Counted from the first letter of the stretch, positions 43,851 to 52,738 are shown. The stretch is 64,000 nt of DNA from Chryseobacterium sp. IHB B 17019 (GCF_001456155.1 NZ_CP013293.1:3348001-3412000), one strand, 5' to 3'. The notes: generated by a model not told the origin, from the letters alone. Made by a program: numbers and translations.

Positions 43851-44666
43851 TTAGTAGGTTACGCGTTCTATAATATCAATTTTCATCATAGACTCGAGAG
43901 TAAATGCGTTGGAAACGGTGTTCGTATTCGACACGTTTCTTCCAATAGCAAACTGGGCGTTTGAGTTGGATGCATTAATCTTCCTACACGCGACCTCAAT
44001 TTTCTGAGGCCCTACCGGAACATTCTTTTCCGTATAATTCAAGGTGAAAATATAATCCTGGATACCTGCTCTTTCAGAATTATTGGTAGATGAGATTTTA
44101 TCAGGACGTACTGCTACCAGTTTACTGTTCCTGAAGACACCACAAGTGAAGCTGATGTTCTGTGATGTGGTTGCGGAAGAAGACTTCATTTCAACTCCTG
44201 TCTGGAATTGGTAAGTAAGTCTGTTTTCGCCATTTTTTACAGTGAAATTGTTTTCAAGACCAGCTATTTTCTTCCACTTTCCTTTGGTGGTATCGTTGAT
44301 ATCATCTCCGACACTGTTTTTCTCAACACTATCGCCAAGAATACCATTAGAAAGAGTAGTAACACCCACTTGGTCTGATGATAAATAAGAATTTATCAAT
44401 TTGTATTGTCCTTCTTCAATGAAGGTAACATTCAATGATTTCCAAACAGGAGGCAAGCCTTCTCCTTGTGAAACCAAAACTTGGCCGTTCAAACCGGGCT
44501 TTCCGGTTGTAGTCGAAGTACCGCCTACTCTAAGTTCTTTTCTTAAGGTGGTTTTCCCGTTTATATCGAGAGTAGAGTTGGGGGTACTTGTACCAACTCC
44601 CACCTGCGCATGGATCTGGATTGATATCAACAATCCAGCCACGCAGCAATACACAGTTTTTTTCAT
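43851..44666 (-). CDS. Secreted protein, same family (paralogue 1 of 3)
   Basis: A 271-residue protein read from MKKTVYCCVAGLLISIQIHA, with the mature start QVGVGTSTPNSTLDINGKTT. The five-codon upstream ATG at 44681 is not favoured. It has VSQGEGLPPVWKSLNV, FTCGVFRNSKLVAVRPDK, VACRKINASN and FAIGRNVS. This is the promoter-proximal gene of the three. RKELRVGGTSTTTG in the N-terminal part closely matches the third paralogue. The shared design suggests surface proteins with a variable centre; function is unknown. Confidence 0.8.
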   Translation of the reverse strand: MKKTVYCCVAGLLISIQIHAQVGVGTSTPNSTLDINGKTTLRKELRVGGTSTTTGKPGLNGQVLVSQGEGLPPVWKSLNVTFIEEGQYKLINSYLSSDQVGVTTLSNGILGDSVEKNSVGDDINDTTKGKWKKIAGLENNFTVKNGENRLTYQFQTGVEMKSSSATTSQNISFTCGVFRNSKLVAVRPDKISSTNNSERAGIQDYIFTLNYTEKNVPVGPQKIEVACRKINASNSNAQFAIGRNVSNTNTVSNAFTLESMMKIDIIERVTY

Positions 44667-44678
44667 AATAAGGGACTG

Positions 44679-44686
44679 CAAAGGTA
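44679..44686 (-). promoter_or_regulatory. -7 box for three-gene secreted-protein operon
   Basis: Minus-strand TACCTTTG, 12 bases before the ATG at 44666; TTG lies at only 14 bases so the -33 is doubtful. Confidence 0.45.
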
Positions 44687-44802
44687 AATAAAAATTTATA
44701 CAAAAAGTAGAGTTTTATGATATAAATCAATAGATATTAATCGATTACAGCCTTTTCCCGCATCGTGAAAAGTAGAATTATTTCTACTAACAAGCGTTAG
44801 GA

Positions 44803-47800
44803 TTAATCTTCTTTTAAGATCGATTTTAGCAGATAATTCACCTCATCGACATTTATTACCTTGTCTTTTCTCATCATAAGGTGATTTCCATCCTTGCTTA
44901 CTTTCTCCTTCAGTTGGGCTTCAGATGGATTCCGTGTCAAGTAGTTGATAATGTGTTTAAACTTGTTTGTCTGGTAAAACTTGTCTTGTGGATTGCCCGG
45001 AAAGTATCCTAAAAACACCCCGTTTTTCATTACAATTTTTTCGAAGCCGATATCAGAAGCCAGCCATTTTAAGCTTACACTTTTTAATAAATTTTTTGCT
45101 TCATCTGGTAAACTTCCGAACCGGTCTATTAACTCAGATTCAAATTTTAACAAATTTTCTTCGTTTTCAATCTCAGCAAGTTTTTGATAAAGCAATAATC
45201 TTTCTTCCGTATTTGAGATGTACCAATCCGGAAGCATCAGCTCCAGATCCGTATCTATATTGACATCTTTAGTAGTTTTAAATAATTTATTCCTTTCCTC
45301 TTCATTTTCAAAAAGATTTTCAAATTCCTGGTCATCTTTCAATTCTTCTAAAGCTTCCTGCATCAGTTTTTGATAAGTTTCAAACCCCATCTCATTAATA
45401 AATCCGCTCTGTTCCGCACCCAGCAAATCTCCCGCACCACGGATTTCCAGGTCTTTCATCGCAATCTGGAAACCACTTCCCAAATCTGAAAACTGCTCAA
45501 TCGCTTCCAGACGTTTTCTTGCATCGGAAGTCATCATATCATAAGGCGGCGTAATCAGATAACAGAAAGCCTTTCTGTTGCTTCGCCCCACTCTTCCTCT
45601 CATCTGGTGAAGATCCGCCATCCCGAATTTGTGCGCATCGTTAATGAAAACTGTATTGGCATTCGGGACATCTACTCCACTTTCAACGATTGTTGTAGAA
45701 ACCAAAACATCATATTTTCCTTCCATAAAATCAAGGACGTTTTTCTCAAGCTGCTTTCCTTCCATCTGCCCATGACCTATGATCACTCTGGCATCCGGAA
45801 CCAACCTCTGGATTAATCCTGCAATATCTTTAAGGTTTTCAATCCTGTTATTAATAAAGTAAACCTGACCGTCACGCTGAATTTCATAAGAAACCGCATC
45901 ACGGATTATTTCTTCATTAAAACCAATTAATTGCGTATCAACAGGCTGTCTGTTTGGCGGCGGCGTTTTTATTACCGATAAATCTCTCGCAGCCATAAGG
46001 GAAAACTGCAAAGTTCTTGGAATTGGTGTAGCCGTTAAGGTCAAAGTATCGACATTGCTTTTTAGGGTTTTTAATTTATCCTTTACAGAAACCCCGAATT
46101 TATGCTCTTCATCAATAATTAATAACCCCAGGTCTTTAAACTTAACGGAAGCGCTTGCCAATTGATGCGTTCCTATTATAATGTCTACTTTTCCGTTTTT
46201 AAGGGCTTCCAGCGTTTCAGATTTTTGCTTTGCCGTTCTGAAGCGGTTGACATAAGAAACATTTACCGGAAAATCTTTTAATCTTTCTTTAAAGCTTCTG
46301 TAATGCTGGAACGCCAGAATCGTTGTAGGAACCAATACCGCAACCTGCTTTCCATCAGTTGCCGCCTTGAAAGCCGCCCGAATCGCAACTTCCGTTTTAC
46401 CGAATCCTACGTCACCGCAAACCAGACGATCCATTACCGTATCTGCTTCCATGTCTTTTTTTACATCGATGGTTGCTTTTTCCTGATCCGGTGTATCTTC
46501 ATAAAGGAAACTTGCTTCCAATTCATTTTGTAAATAAGAATCCGGAGTATAAGCAAACCCTTTCGCTGTCTTTCTTTGAGCGTATAATTGTATTAAGTCA
46601 AAAGCAATTTGTTTTACTTTCGCCTTTGTTTTTTGTTTTAAAGATTTCCAGGAAGGTGATCCCAGCTTGCTCAGAACAATTTCCCTGCCTTCCGGGCCAT
46701 TATATTTAGAGATTTTGTGAAGGGAATGAATACTTACATATAAAAGGTCACCGTTTTTATACGTCAGCTTAAAACATTCCTGAATTTTGCCATCATTATT
46801 CACCTTTACCAATCCCATGAATTTCCCGATTCCGTGGTCAATGTGAGCAATATAATCTCCCACTTTCAGGGACATCAGATCTTTCAGGGTAAGCTGCTCA
46901 GATTTTGCAAACATATTTTTTGCTTTATATCTTTGATAACGGTCGAAAATCTGGTGATCCGTATAAACTAACAATTTATGATCAAAATCTACAAACCCTT
47001 CATGAAGCTCTGATCTGAAACTTTTAAAAGGAAGCTGATGTTCAAGCTCTTCAAAGATGGATTCCAGTCTTTCCTTCTGTTTTTCTGTTGAGAAAGAAAT
47101 CCAGGTATCGAAACCTTCGTTTTGTTTGCCTTCGAGATCTTCAATTAATAATTCAAAGTTTTTGTGAAATGAAGGCTGCGCGGTTTGTTCGATTTTTATC
47201 TCGGACAAGTCTATTAATCCTTCAATCGGGACACTTCCGAAATCAACTGTTTTAAATTTTTTATAATCAAATAAAAATTCCTGATCGGAAATAAATAATT
47301 CCTGTGGTGTTCTGTGTGCAATATCTTTGCTTAACGTTTCAAACTTTTCCAGTGATTTTTCGTAAAATGATTTCAACTTCTGCATTCCGACAATCCCGTT
47401 TTTAGAAATCACAAAACTTTCCTTCGGCAACAGCTGAAGCAATGAAACCCGGGTTCCCGTCACCGCAAAATTCATATTGGAAACCAACTGAAAATCCTTT
47501 ACTTTATCAATAGAAAGCTGGGTTTCGATATCAAAAGTTTTAATGCTCTCAACTTCATTTCCAAAAAATGTGATACGGTATGGTTTTTCATTAGAAAAGG
47601 AGAAAACATCAACAATCCCACCTCTTACGGAAAACTCTCCCGGCTCGGAAACAAAATCTGTTTGCTGGAAATTATAATGATTCAGTAATTCGTCTACAAA
47701 ATCAAAGTCAAGCTGGTCGCCCACTTTGATATGGTGAGAAATTGCCTTAAAATCTTCTTTCTTTAAAACTTTTTCTGACAAAGCTCCTGCATAAGCAACG

Positions 47801-48171
47801 ATTACTTTTGGAGATTTGCCTGAAGTAATCTTGTTGATCGCTTCTGTTCTAAGAACCAGATTGGCATTTTGCGTTTTCTCGACCTGATACGGCTCAAGAT
47901 GAGTCGCCGGAAAGTACAAAACCTTGTCTTTTCCCAGCAAATCTTCTATTTCCGTATTGGCATATAAAGCATCTTCTTTATCATCCACCAAATAAAGGAT
48001 ATGCTTTTTTTGGGTAAGGAAAAGTTCAGCTATAAAAATAGAAACTGAAGATCCTGCACTTCCTTTTACAGCAATATGTTGATTGTTTTCCAATTGAATA
48101 AAAATTTCCTTGCCGAATTCTTTCTGAAGCAAATCAGGCAGAAATTTTTCATTGATGTTTTTTAACTGCAT
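44803..48171 (-). CDS. mfd: Transcription-repair coupling factor Mfd
   Basis: A 1122-residue ATP-dependent translocase that removes RNA polymerase stalled at DNA lesions and recruits UvrA. The UvrB-like N-terminal domain has GSAGSSVSIFIAELF and the FPATHLEPYQ strand; the RNA-polymerase-interaction region VGDYIAHIDHGIGKFMGL follows; the helicase part has Walker A GDVGFGKTEVAIRAAF, LIIDEEHKFGVS and LTLTATPIPRTLQFSL, and TIVESGVDVPNANT. A C-terminal TRCF domain ends the protein. The length is close to the family's usual 1150. Its only neighbours are the minus-strand secreted protein operon and a divergent lipoprotein gene. Confidence 0.97.
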   Translation of the reverse strand: MQLKNINEKFLPDLLQKEFGKEIFIQLENNQHIAVKGSAGSSVSIFIAELFLTQKKHILYLVDDKEDALYANTEIEDLLGKDKVLYFPATHLEPYQVEKTQNANLVLRTEAINKITSGKSPKVIVAYAGALSEKVLKKEDFKAISHHIKVGDQLDFDFVDELLNHYNFQQTDFVSEPGEFSVRGGIVDVFSFSNEKPYRITFFGNEVESIKTFDIETQLSIDKVKDFQLVSNMNFAVTGTRVSLLQLLPKESFVISKNGIVGMQKLKSFYEKSLEKFETLSKDIAHRTPQELFISDQEFLFDYKKFKTVDFGSVPIEGLIDLSEIKIEQTAQPSFHKNFELLIEDLEGKQNEGFDTWISFSTEKQKERLESIFEELEHQLPFKSFRSELHEGFVDFDHKLLVYTDHQIFDRYQRYKAKNMFAKSEQLTLKDLMSLKVGDYIAHIDHGIGKFMGLVKVNNDGKIQECFKLTYKNGDLLYVSIHSLHKISKYNGPEGREIVLSKLGSPSWKSLKQKTKAKVKQIAFDLIQLYAQRKTAKGFAYTPDSYLQNELEASFLYEDTPDQEKATIDVKKDMEADTVMDRLVCGDVGFGKTEVAIRAAFKAATDGKQVAVLVPTTILAFQHYRSFKERLKDFPVNVSYVNRFRTAKQKSETLEALKNGKVDIIIGTHQLASASVKFKDLGLLIIDEEHKFGVSVKDKLKTLKSNVDTLTLTATPIPRTLQFSLMAARDLSVIKTPPPNRQPVDTQLIGFNEEIIRDAVSYEIQRDGQVYFINNRIENLKDIAGLIQRLVPDARVIIGHGQMEGKQLEKNVLDFMEGKYDVLVSTTIVESGVDVPNANTVFINDAHKFGMADLHQMRGRVGRSNRKAFCYLITPPYDMMTSDARKRLEAIEQFSDLGSGFQIAMKDLEIRGAGDLLGAEQSGFINEMGFETYQKLMQEALEELKDDQEFENLFENEEERNKLFKTTKDVNIDTDLELMLPDWYISNTEERLLLYQKLAEIENEENLLKFESELIDRFGSLPDEAKNLLKSVSLKWLASDIGFEKIVMKNGVFLGYFPGNPQDKFYQTNKFKHIINYLTRNPSEAQLKEKVSKDGNHLMMRKDKVINVDEVNYLLKSILKED

Positions 48172-48200
48172 AAATAATATGATATAAACGACAAAAGCGA

Positions 48201-48216
48201 TTTCGGGGCATCCCGA
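48201..48216 (-). repeat. Dyad in the mfd leader, TTCGGG-GCAT-CCCGAA
   Basis: Perfect 6-bp arms with a 4-base loop between the mfd promoter and start. A terminator tail is absent; a leader hairpin is possible. Confidence 0.4.
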
Positions 48217-48232
48217 AACCGTTTGATTTCCA

Positions 48233-48240
48233 CAAATGTA
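48233..48240 (-). promoter_or_regulatory. -7 box for mfd
   Basis: Minus-strand TACATTTG lies 61 bases upstream of the ATG. The leader contains a TTCGGG...CCCGAA dyad (48201-48216). Confidence 0.45.
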
Positions 48241-48422
48241 CGGATATTTTTTTCTTTGAAAGAGAGATTACAGATTATTCAAAGTTTAAAATAAACCATT
48301 AAAAACCTTATAAATCTTAATATTTTACTAAAATTTTTAATTTAAAGTTAAAATAGTTTCAAAACTATCCCATGGCATTTCATTTGAACCATTTTCCTTA
48401 TCAACCATTAAAGAAATATATT

Positions 48423-48815
48423 ATGAAAAAAGCAATTAGAATCTTAGGATTGTTTCTGTTGGTATTTTTTGCCGTCACCTCATTTTCATCTTGCAGCGAT
48501 GACGACGACCCGGCAAACAACGATTTTTTTGCAGGAACTTATAGAGGTAGTGTTTCCTACAATGACGATGATGATGATATCAGCACCGATAACGGAAGCG
48601 TATTTGTCACAAAAATAGCAAGCGGTACAAAGTATAATTTCGCTTTCTCGAACGGTATTCCCGATCTGAACGGAGTGGAATTCAACCAGGAAGGAGATCA
48701 CACTTTGGTAATGGTAGGATCGACAGCTACTTCGTACATTAGAATTGATAATAATGAATTGAAAATACTATACTTAAAGGATGGCCGTACGTGGACAGCA
48801 AACTGTACGCGTTAA
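48423..48815 (+). CDS. Small lipoprotein of unknown function
   Basis: A 130-residue protein read from MKKAIRILGLFLLVFFAVTS, with the lipobox SFSSCS and a following acidic run DDDDPANND. An upstream ATG at 48372 would add non-signal residues and is rejected. FFAGTYRGSVSYNDDDDDIS and the later ILYLKDGRTWTANCTR give a compact beta-rich mature domain, like Bacteroidota 'DUF5004/4625' lipoproteins but not identifiable. It ends at a strong terminator. Confidence 0.72.
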   Translation: MKKAIRILGLFLLVFFAVTSFSSCSDDDDPANNDFFAGTYRGSVSYNDDDDDISTDNGSVFVTKIASGTKYNFAFSNGIPDLNGVEFNQEGDHTLVMVGSTATSYIRIDNNELKILYLKDGRTWTANCTR

Positions 48816-48840
48816 CCAACTTTTCATACATATGTTAGGG

Positions 48841-48877
48841 CCTGCTTTTTCTTATTAGGGAAAGCAGGTTTTGTTTT
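48841..48877 (+). terminator. Terminator after the small lipoprotein
   Basis: CCTGCTTT (48841-48848) pairs with AAAGCAGG (48861-48868), followed by TTTTGTTTTTG. Confidence 0.75.
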
Positions 48878-48962
48878 TGCCAGCTATCATTTAATCTTTT
48901 TTTAAGCTGTAATAAACTTTAGTTAAGTTTCTAAAACTGAGGTTTTCAGTCCAATTTTTGTA

Positions 48963-48970
48963 TAACTTTG
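48963..48970 (+). promoter_or_regulatory. -7 box for the Ala/Lys-rich secreted protein gene
   Basis: TAACTTTG, 30 bases before the ATG at 49001. No -33 TTG at standard spacing. Confidence 0.45.
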
Positions 48971-49000
48971 ACTTAAGAAAAACAAGCAAAATAATTTCTT

Positions 49001-49282
49001 ATGAAAAAATTATTATCTGCAATGTCAATAGTATTAGGACTAGGACTTGCGACCGCACAACAAACTGCCCCCGCTGTGAAGACAGCAACTCACACCACCG
49101 TAAAAGCGGTAAAAACATCGAAGCCTGCAACTACGGCAACAGTTGCCACAACAGCAAAACCCGCAACAGCGCCTACAGCAGCAAAAATGAAGAAAGACGG
49201 AACGCCGGACAAAAGATATAAGGAAAACAAAAAATTAAAAAAAGACGGTACTCTTGATAAAAGGTACAAAGAAAACAAGTAA
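49001..49282 (+). CDS. Small Ala/Lys-rich secreted protein with KKDGT-x-DKRYKENK repeats
   Basis: A 93-residue protein. A short signal (MKKLLSAMSIVLGLGLATAQQ) is followed by an Ala/Thr/Lys-rich low-complexity stretch and, at the C-terminus, two almost identical 14-residue repeats, KKDGTPDKRYKENK and KKDGTLDKRYKENK, separated by KL. No enzyme-like motif is visible. Highly basic, so it may bind nucleic acid, acidic glycan or calcium-poor surfaces; this is conjecture. The gene is alone, with its own -7 box and terminator. Confidence 0.75.
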   Translation: MKKLLSAMSIVLGLGLATAQQTAPAVKTATHTTVKAVKTSKPATTATVATTAKPATAPTAAKMKKDGTPDKRYKENKKLKKDGTLDKRYKENK

Positions 49283-49323
49283 AACTCAACATTAGTTGTT
49301 ATTTTCATAATCAAATTTCGTAG

Positions 49324-49354
49324 AACCGATGACCACTCATTCATCGGTTTTTTT
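49324..49354 (+). terminator. Terminator after the repeat-bearing secreted protein
   Basis: AACCGATGA (49324-49332) and TCATCGGTT (49341-49349) pair perfectly around CCACTCAT, followed by TTTTTA. Confidence 0.8.
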
Positions 49355-49373
49355 ATTGTATATCTGACGAAAA

Positions 49374-49406
49374 TTGCAGCAGTTTCTTTAGTTATTTATA
49401 AATTTG
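49374..49406 (+). promoter_or_regulatory. Promoter of GH3-family gene, probably leaderless
   Basis: TTG (49374-49376), 22 bases, then TAAATTTG (49399-49406). The ATG follows after only four bases (49411), so the transcript should begin at or beside the start codon. Confidence 0.6.
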
Positions 49407-49410
49407 AAGC

Positions 49411-50910
49411 ATGTTAAACTTCCTAAAGAAAAATGCAGCATTGGTTTGGGCGAAAAATCACGTCCGAAAGGCTGATCAATTCAAGAAAAATGCAGAAAAA
49501 GATCAAGAAGAATTATTATTATCTCTTGTGAAGACGGCCAAAAAAACTCTTTTTGGGAGGGAACATGATTTTGAAAATATTAAATCCGTTAAAGATTTTC
49601 AGGAAAGAGTAAAAATTGCGGACTATGAAGACCTTAAACCTTATATTGAAAGAGTAAAAAGAGGACAGGCCAATATTCTCTGGACAGATGTTCCGGAATA
49701 TTTTGCAAAAACTTCAGGAACCACTTCCGGCTCAAAATACATTCCGATTTCTAAAGAAGGAATGCCTTTTCAGATTAAAGGAGCTCAGAGCGCGCTTTTC
49801 CATTATATTGCTAAAAAAAATAATGCTGATTTCGTAAAAGGAAAAATGATCTTTTTACAGGGAAGCCCTGAATTAGAAGAGGTTTTTGGAATAAATACCG
49901 GCCGGCTTTCAGGAATTGTAGCCCATCATATCCCTAATTACCTGCAGAAAAACAGGCTTCCAAGCTGGGAAACCAATATTATGGAGGATTGGGAAGCCAA
50001 AGTTGATAAAATCGTTGAAGAAACAGAAAACGAAAACATGACTTTGATCTCCGGAATTCCGCCGTGGCTGATCATGTATTTTGAAAAATTAATTGAAAAA
50101 CGTGGTAAAAAAATCAAACAGATTTTCCCGAATCTCCAACTTATTGTAACGGGAGGTGTGAATTACGAGCCTTACCGCGACAAAATGGAAGAACTTTTGG
50201 GTGGAAAAGTTGATATCATCCAGACATTTCCTGCTTCAGAAGGGTTTTTTGCGTTTCAGGATGATTATATCAAAGAGGGATTATTACTTTTAACCAATCA
50301 TGGCATTTTCTATGAATTTATTCCGTTGGAAGAATACGGAAAACCAAATGCCAGAAGATTAACTTTAAAAGAAACTGAGCTTCACAAAGATTATGCTTTA
50401 ATTTTAACAACAAATTCAGGCTTGTGGGCTTATTCCATTGGCGATGTGGTGAGATTTATTGATAAAGATCCGCATAGAATCCTGGTAAGCGGAAGGACGA
50501 AGCATTTCACTTCGGCTTTTGGGGAACATGTGATCGCTTTTGAAGTGGAAGAAGCTCTCAAAGCAGCTCTAGAAAAATATCCTGCTCAAATTACAGAGTT
50601 TCACCTGGCTCCGCAAGTTAACCCGGGTGAAGGACTTCCTTATCATGAATGGTTTATTGAATTTGAAAAAGAACCTGAAAATTTAGATCTTTTTAAAAAT
50701 GAGCTGGACGATCAGCTCAGAAAACGAAATACTTATTATGATGATCTGATTTCCGGAAATATTCTGCAAAAACTTCATATTTCTTCATTAAAGAAGAATG
50801 CTTTTCATGAATATGCAAAATCCCAGGGAAAATTGGGCGGCCAGAATAAAATTCCAAGACTTGCAAATGACAGAAAAATCGCAGATTTATTAGAAATTTA
50901 TAAACTTTAA
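49411..50910 (+). CDS. GH3-like acyl-adenylating protein
   Basis: A 499-residue member of the GH3 auxin-responsive promoter family, plant enzymes that adenylate a carboxylic acid and conjugate it to an amino acid. FAKTSGTTSGSKYIPISKEG is the ATP-binding segment (residues about 96-116); IVTGGVNYEPYRDKMEELLGG and QTFPASEGFFAFQDD match the family, as does YSIGDVVRFIDKDPHRILVSGR and the C-terminal GGQNKIPRLANDRK. Bacterial members have unknown substrates. Downstream is a small lipoprotein and an MFS exporter, but no clear pathway. Confidence 0.88.
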   Translation: MLNFLKKNAALVWAKNHVRKADQFKKNAEKDQEELLLSLVKTAKKTLFGREHDFENIKSVKDFQERVKIADYEDLKPYIERVKRGQANILWTDVPEYFAKTSGTTSGSKYIPISKEGMPFQIKGAQSALFHYIAKKNNADFVKGKMIFLQGSPELEEVFGINTGRLSGIVAHHIPNYLQKNRLPSWETNIMEDWEAKVDKIVEETENENMTLISGIPPWLIMYFEKLIEKRGKKIKQIFPNLQLIVTGGVNYEPYRDKMEELLGGKVDIIQTFPASEGFFAFQDDYIKEGLLLLTNHGIFYEFIPLEEYGKPNARRLTLKETELHKDYALILTTNSGLWAYSIGDVVRFIDKDPHRILVSGRTKHFTSAFGEHVIAFEVEEALKAALEKYPAQITEFHLAPQVNPGEGLPYHEWFIEFEKEPENLDLFKNELDDQLRKRNTYYDDLISGNILQKLHISSLKKNAFHEYAKSQGKLGGQNKIPRLANDRKIADLLEIYKL

Positions 50911-50953
50911 ACACATTTTTTTAATTCCGGAAACGTATATTCGAAAAAAATTA

Positions 50954-50961
50954 TAAATTTG
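50954..50961 (+). promoter_or_regulatory. -7 box for lipoprotein gene 50980
   Basis: TAAATTTG, 18 bases before the ATG. No -33 TTG. Confidence 0.45.
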
Positions 50962-50979
50962 GAAAACTAAAAAATAATA

Positions 50980-51345
50980 ATGAGAGCATCTGTACTTTTA
51001 AAATCATCTTTATTGACGTCGTTATTTGTAATTTCATCTTGTGCAACTACAAAATACTCAGAAGACATTTCGAAAAATGATTATTCTAATTTACAAGCCG
51101 GAAGAACCTATGTTGTTACAATGAAGGACGGTTCTAAAAACCAAAGAATGCTATTCCGTAATGTAGATGGCGACAATATTATTGGGACTGCCGGAAAAAA
51201 GGACAGTACGGAGGTGATCATTCCGAAATCCAATGTGGCTGCGGTGAGAGACAGCAGAAAAGCAAGAACTACGGCGGGCGCTGTGGTAATCGGGGCAGCA
51301 GGTGTTGCAGCTTTGGTTTTGAGCTCTTCCAGAGCGGATAACTAA
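50980..51345 (+). CDS. Small lipoprotein with C-terminal hydrophobic segment
   Basis: A 121-residue protein. LLTSLFVISSCATTKYSE gives a lipobox (SSC) at about residue 21. The mature part includes LQAGRTYVVTMKDGSKNQR and VDGDNIIGTAGKKDSTEV, then a hydrophobic tail (AGAVVIGAAGVAALVLSSS) that may insert in the membrane. I do not recognise a family. It is 69 bases after the GH3-like gene and followed by a hairpin that doubles as the MFS promoter region. Confidence 0.72.
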   Translation: MRASVLLKSSLLTSLFVISSCATTKYSEDISKNDYSNLQAGRTYVVTMKDGSKNQRMLFRNVDGDNIIGTAGKKDSTEVIIPKSNVAAVRDSRKARTTAGAVVIGAAGVAALVLSSSRADN

Positions 51346-51403
51346 AATAGATTTTATCTTTTGGTTACCATTTAATTTATCATTTAAAAAAACGAGATAT
51401 TAC

Positions 51404-51435
51404 TAGCCTTAAATCAATATTTGAGGCTATTTTTG
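51404..51435 (+). terminator. Terminator whose T-tract overlaps the MFS gene's -7 box
   Basis: TAGCCT (51404-51409) pairs with AGGCTA (51424-51429) with AAAT/ATTT inside, then TTTTTG. The same TATTTTTG (51428-51435) matches TAnnTTTG four bases before the MFS ATG at 51440. Confidence 0.5.
51428..51435 (+). promoter_or_regulatory. -7 box for MFS gene, probably leaderless
   Basis: TATTTTTG, four bases before the ATG. See the overlapping terminator. Confidence 0.45.
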
Positions 51436-51439
51436 TCGG

Positions 51440-52675
51440 ATGATTTCTTTTACCCCGCTACAAACATTGGAAAATGTCGAATTCAGGAATCTTCTTACAG
51501 GAAGATTTTTTATTGTTTTAGCTTTCAGGATGCTCGCTACTTTACTAGGATGGTGGGTGTATCAGCTAACAAAAGATCCTTTTTCAATTGGTCTGATCGG
51601 GCTTTCGGAAGTCATTCCGGCGGTAAGCTGTGCGCTGTACGCGGGCCACGTGATTGATACAAATGAAAAGAAAAGACTTCTTCTTATTTGCAATTATGCT
51701 TATATTTTTTTAATAGGATTATTGCTGATTCCTGCTTTTCTTAATGTAGAACTGCATTTTACGGGACATCAGATCACTTATTTTATATATGGAGTGATTT
51801 TCTTCACAGGAATTGCGAGAGCTTTCATTGGCCCGATAGTTCCGTCCATGATTCCTAAAATCGTAAAAAAAGAAAATCTTCCCAATGCGGTAACCCTTAA
51901 TCAGGCTACATTTCTTATTTCTTCCGTTTGCGGACATGCGATTGGCGGTTTTCTAATCGGGTACTTTGGTGTACAATGGACATTAGTTGTCATTATTTCA
52001 TTAATATTTTTAGCCTCATTATTCTTTTTTCAATTAAAAAAACAATATTCCGAATACAAAAAAGAAAATATCAACGTTATAGACAGTATGCGTGAAGGGA
52101 TTTCCTATATTTTTAAAACCAAGGAGATTTTAGGAGCGCTTTGTCTGGATATGTTTGCCGTTCTTTTCGGGGGTGCTGTGGCGATGATTCCTGTTTATGC
52201 GACCGATATTTTAAAGGTGGGCGCAGAAGGTTTCGGGCTATTGAATGCGGCATCTGATATTGGATCGATGTGTATTATTACCATTTTGTCCATTATTCCG
52301 TTAAGGAAAAATCAAGGTAAGATTTTGCTTGGTGTGGTAACAGGATTTGGTATCTGTATCATTGGTTTCGGATTGTCACATTTGTATTGGCTTTCGTTTA
52401 TGTTTTTGGTATTAAGCGGAATGCTGGATGGGATTTCGGTAGTGATCAGAGGGACTATCGTACAATTGAAGACTCCGGATCATATCAGAGGCCGGGTTTT
52501 GAGTGTAAATTCGATTTTCATTATGTCCAGTAACGAAATGGGACAGTTTGAAAGTGGACTGATGGCAAAATTACTGGGTGTAGTGCGCTCTGTGGTCTTT
52601 GGAGGAACAATGACAGTACTTATTGCTTTGATCGTAGGAAGCACCAATGCGAAATTGAGAAAAATGCAATATTAG
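51440..52675 (+). CDS. MFS transporter (MFS_3 / enterobactin-exporter-like)
   Basis: A 411-residue, about twelve-helix protein. ALRMLATLLGWWVYQLTKDPFS (here FRMLATLLGWWVYQLTKD) is the MFS_3 N-terminal motif, followed by GLIGLSEVIPAVSCALYAGHVID and TLNQATFLISSVCGHAIGGF. RGTIVQLKTPDHIRGRVLSVN is the usual second-half motif. Relatives export siderophores or drugs. No substrate is shown; it may export a conjugate made by the GH3-like enzyme upstream. Confidence 0.88.
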   Translation: MISFTPLQTLENVEFRNLLTGRFFIVLAFRMLATLLGWWVYQLTKDPFSIGLIGLSEVIPAVSCALYAGHVIDTNEKKRLLLICNYAYIFLIGLLLIPAFLNVELHFTGHQITYFIYGVIFFTGIARAFIGPIVPSMIPKIVKKENLPNAVTLNQATFLISSVCGHAIGGFLIGYFGVQWTLVVIISLIFLASLFFFQLKKQYSEYKKENINVIDSMREGISYIFKTKEILGALCLDMFAVLFGGAVAMIPVYATDILKVGAEGFGLLNAASDIGSMCIITILSIIPLRKNQGKILLGVVTGFGICIIGFGLSHLYWLSFMFLVLSGMLDGISVVIRGTIVQLKTPDHIRGRVLSVNSIFIMSSNEMGQFESGLMAKLLGVVRSVVFGGTMTVLIALIVGSTNAKLRKMQY

Positions 52676-52700
52676 GACAATATAGACGTTATTATTAAAT

Positions 52701-52738
52701 TAATCTTAAAAACTTTAATTTAAGATTAATAATTTTTT
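52701..52738 (+). terminator. 10-bp perfect inverted repeat, terminator or operator
   Basis: TAATCTTAAA (52701-52710) and TTTAAGATTA (52719-52728) flank an 8-base AACTTTAA loop, followed by ATAATTTTTT. It is 25 bases after the MFS stop and immediately precedes the -7 box at 52738, so it can be a terminator or an operator for the T9SS gene. Confidence 0.5.
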
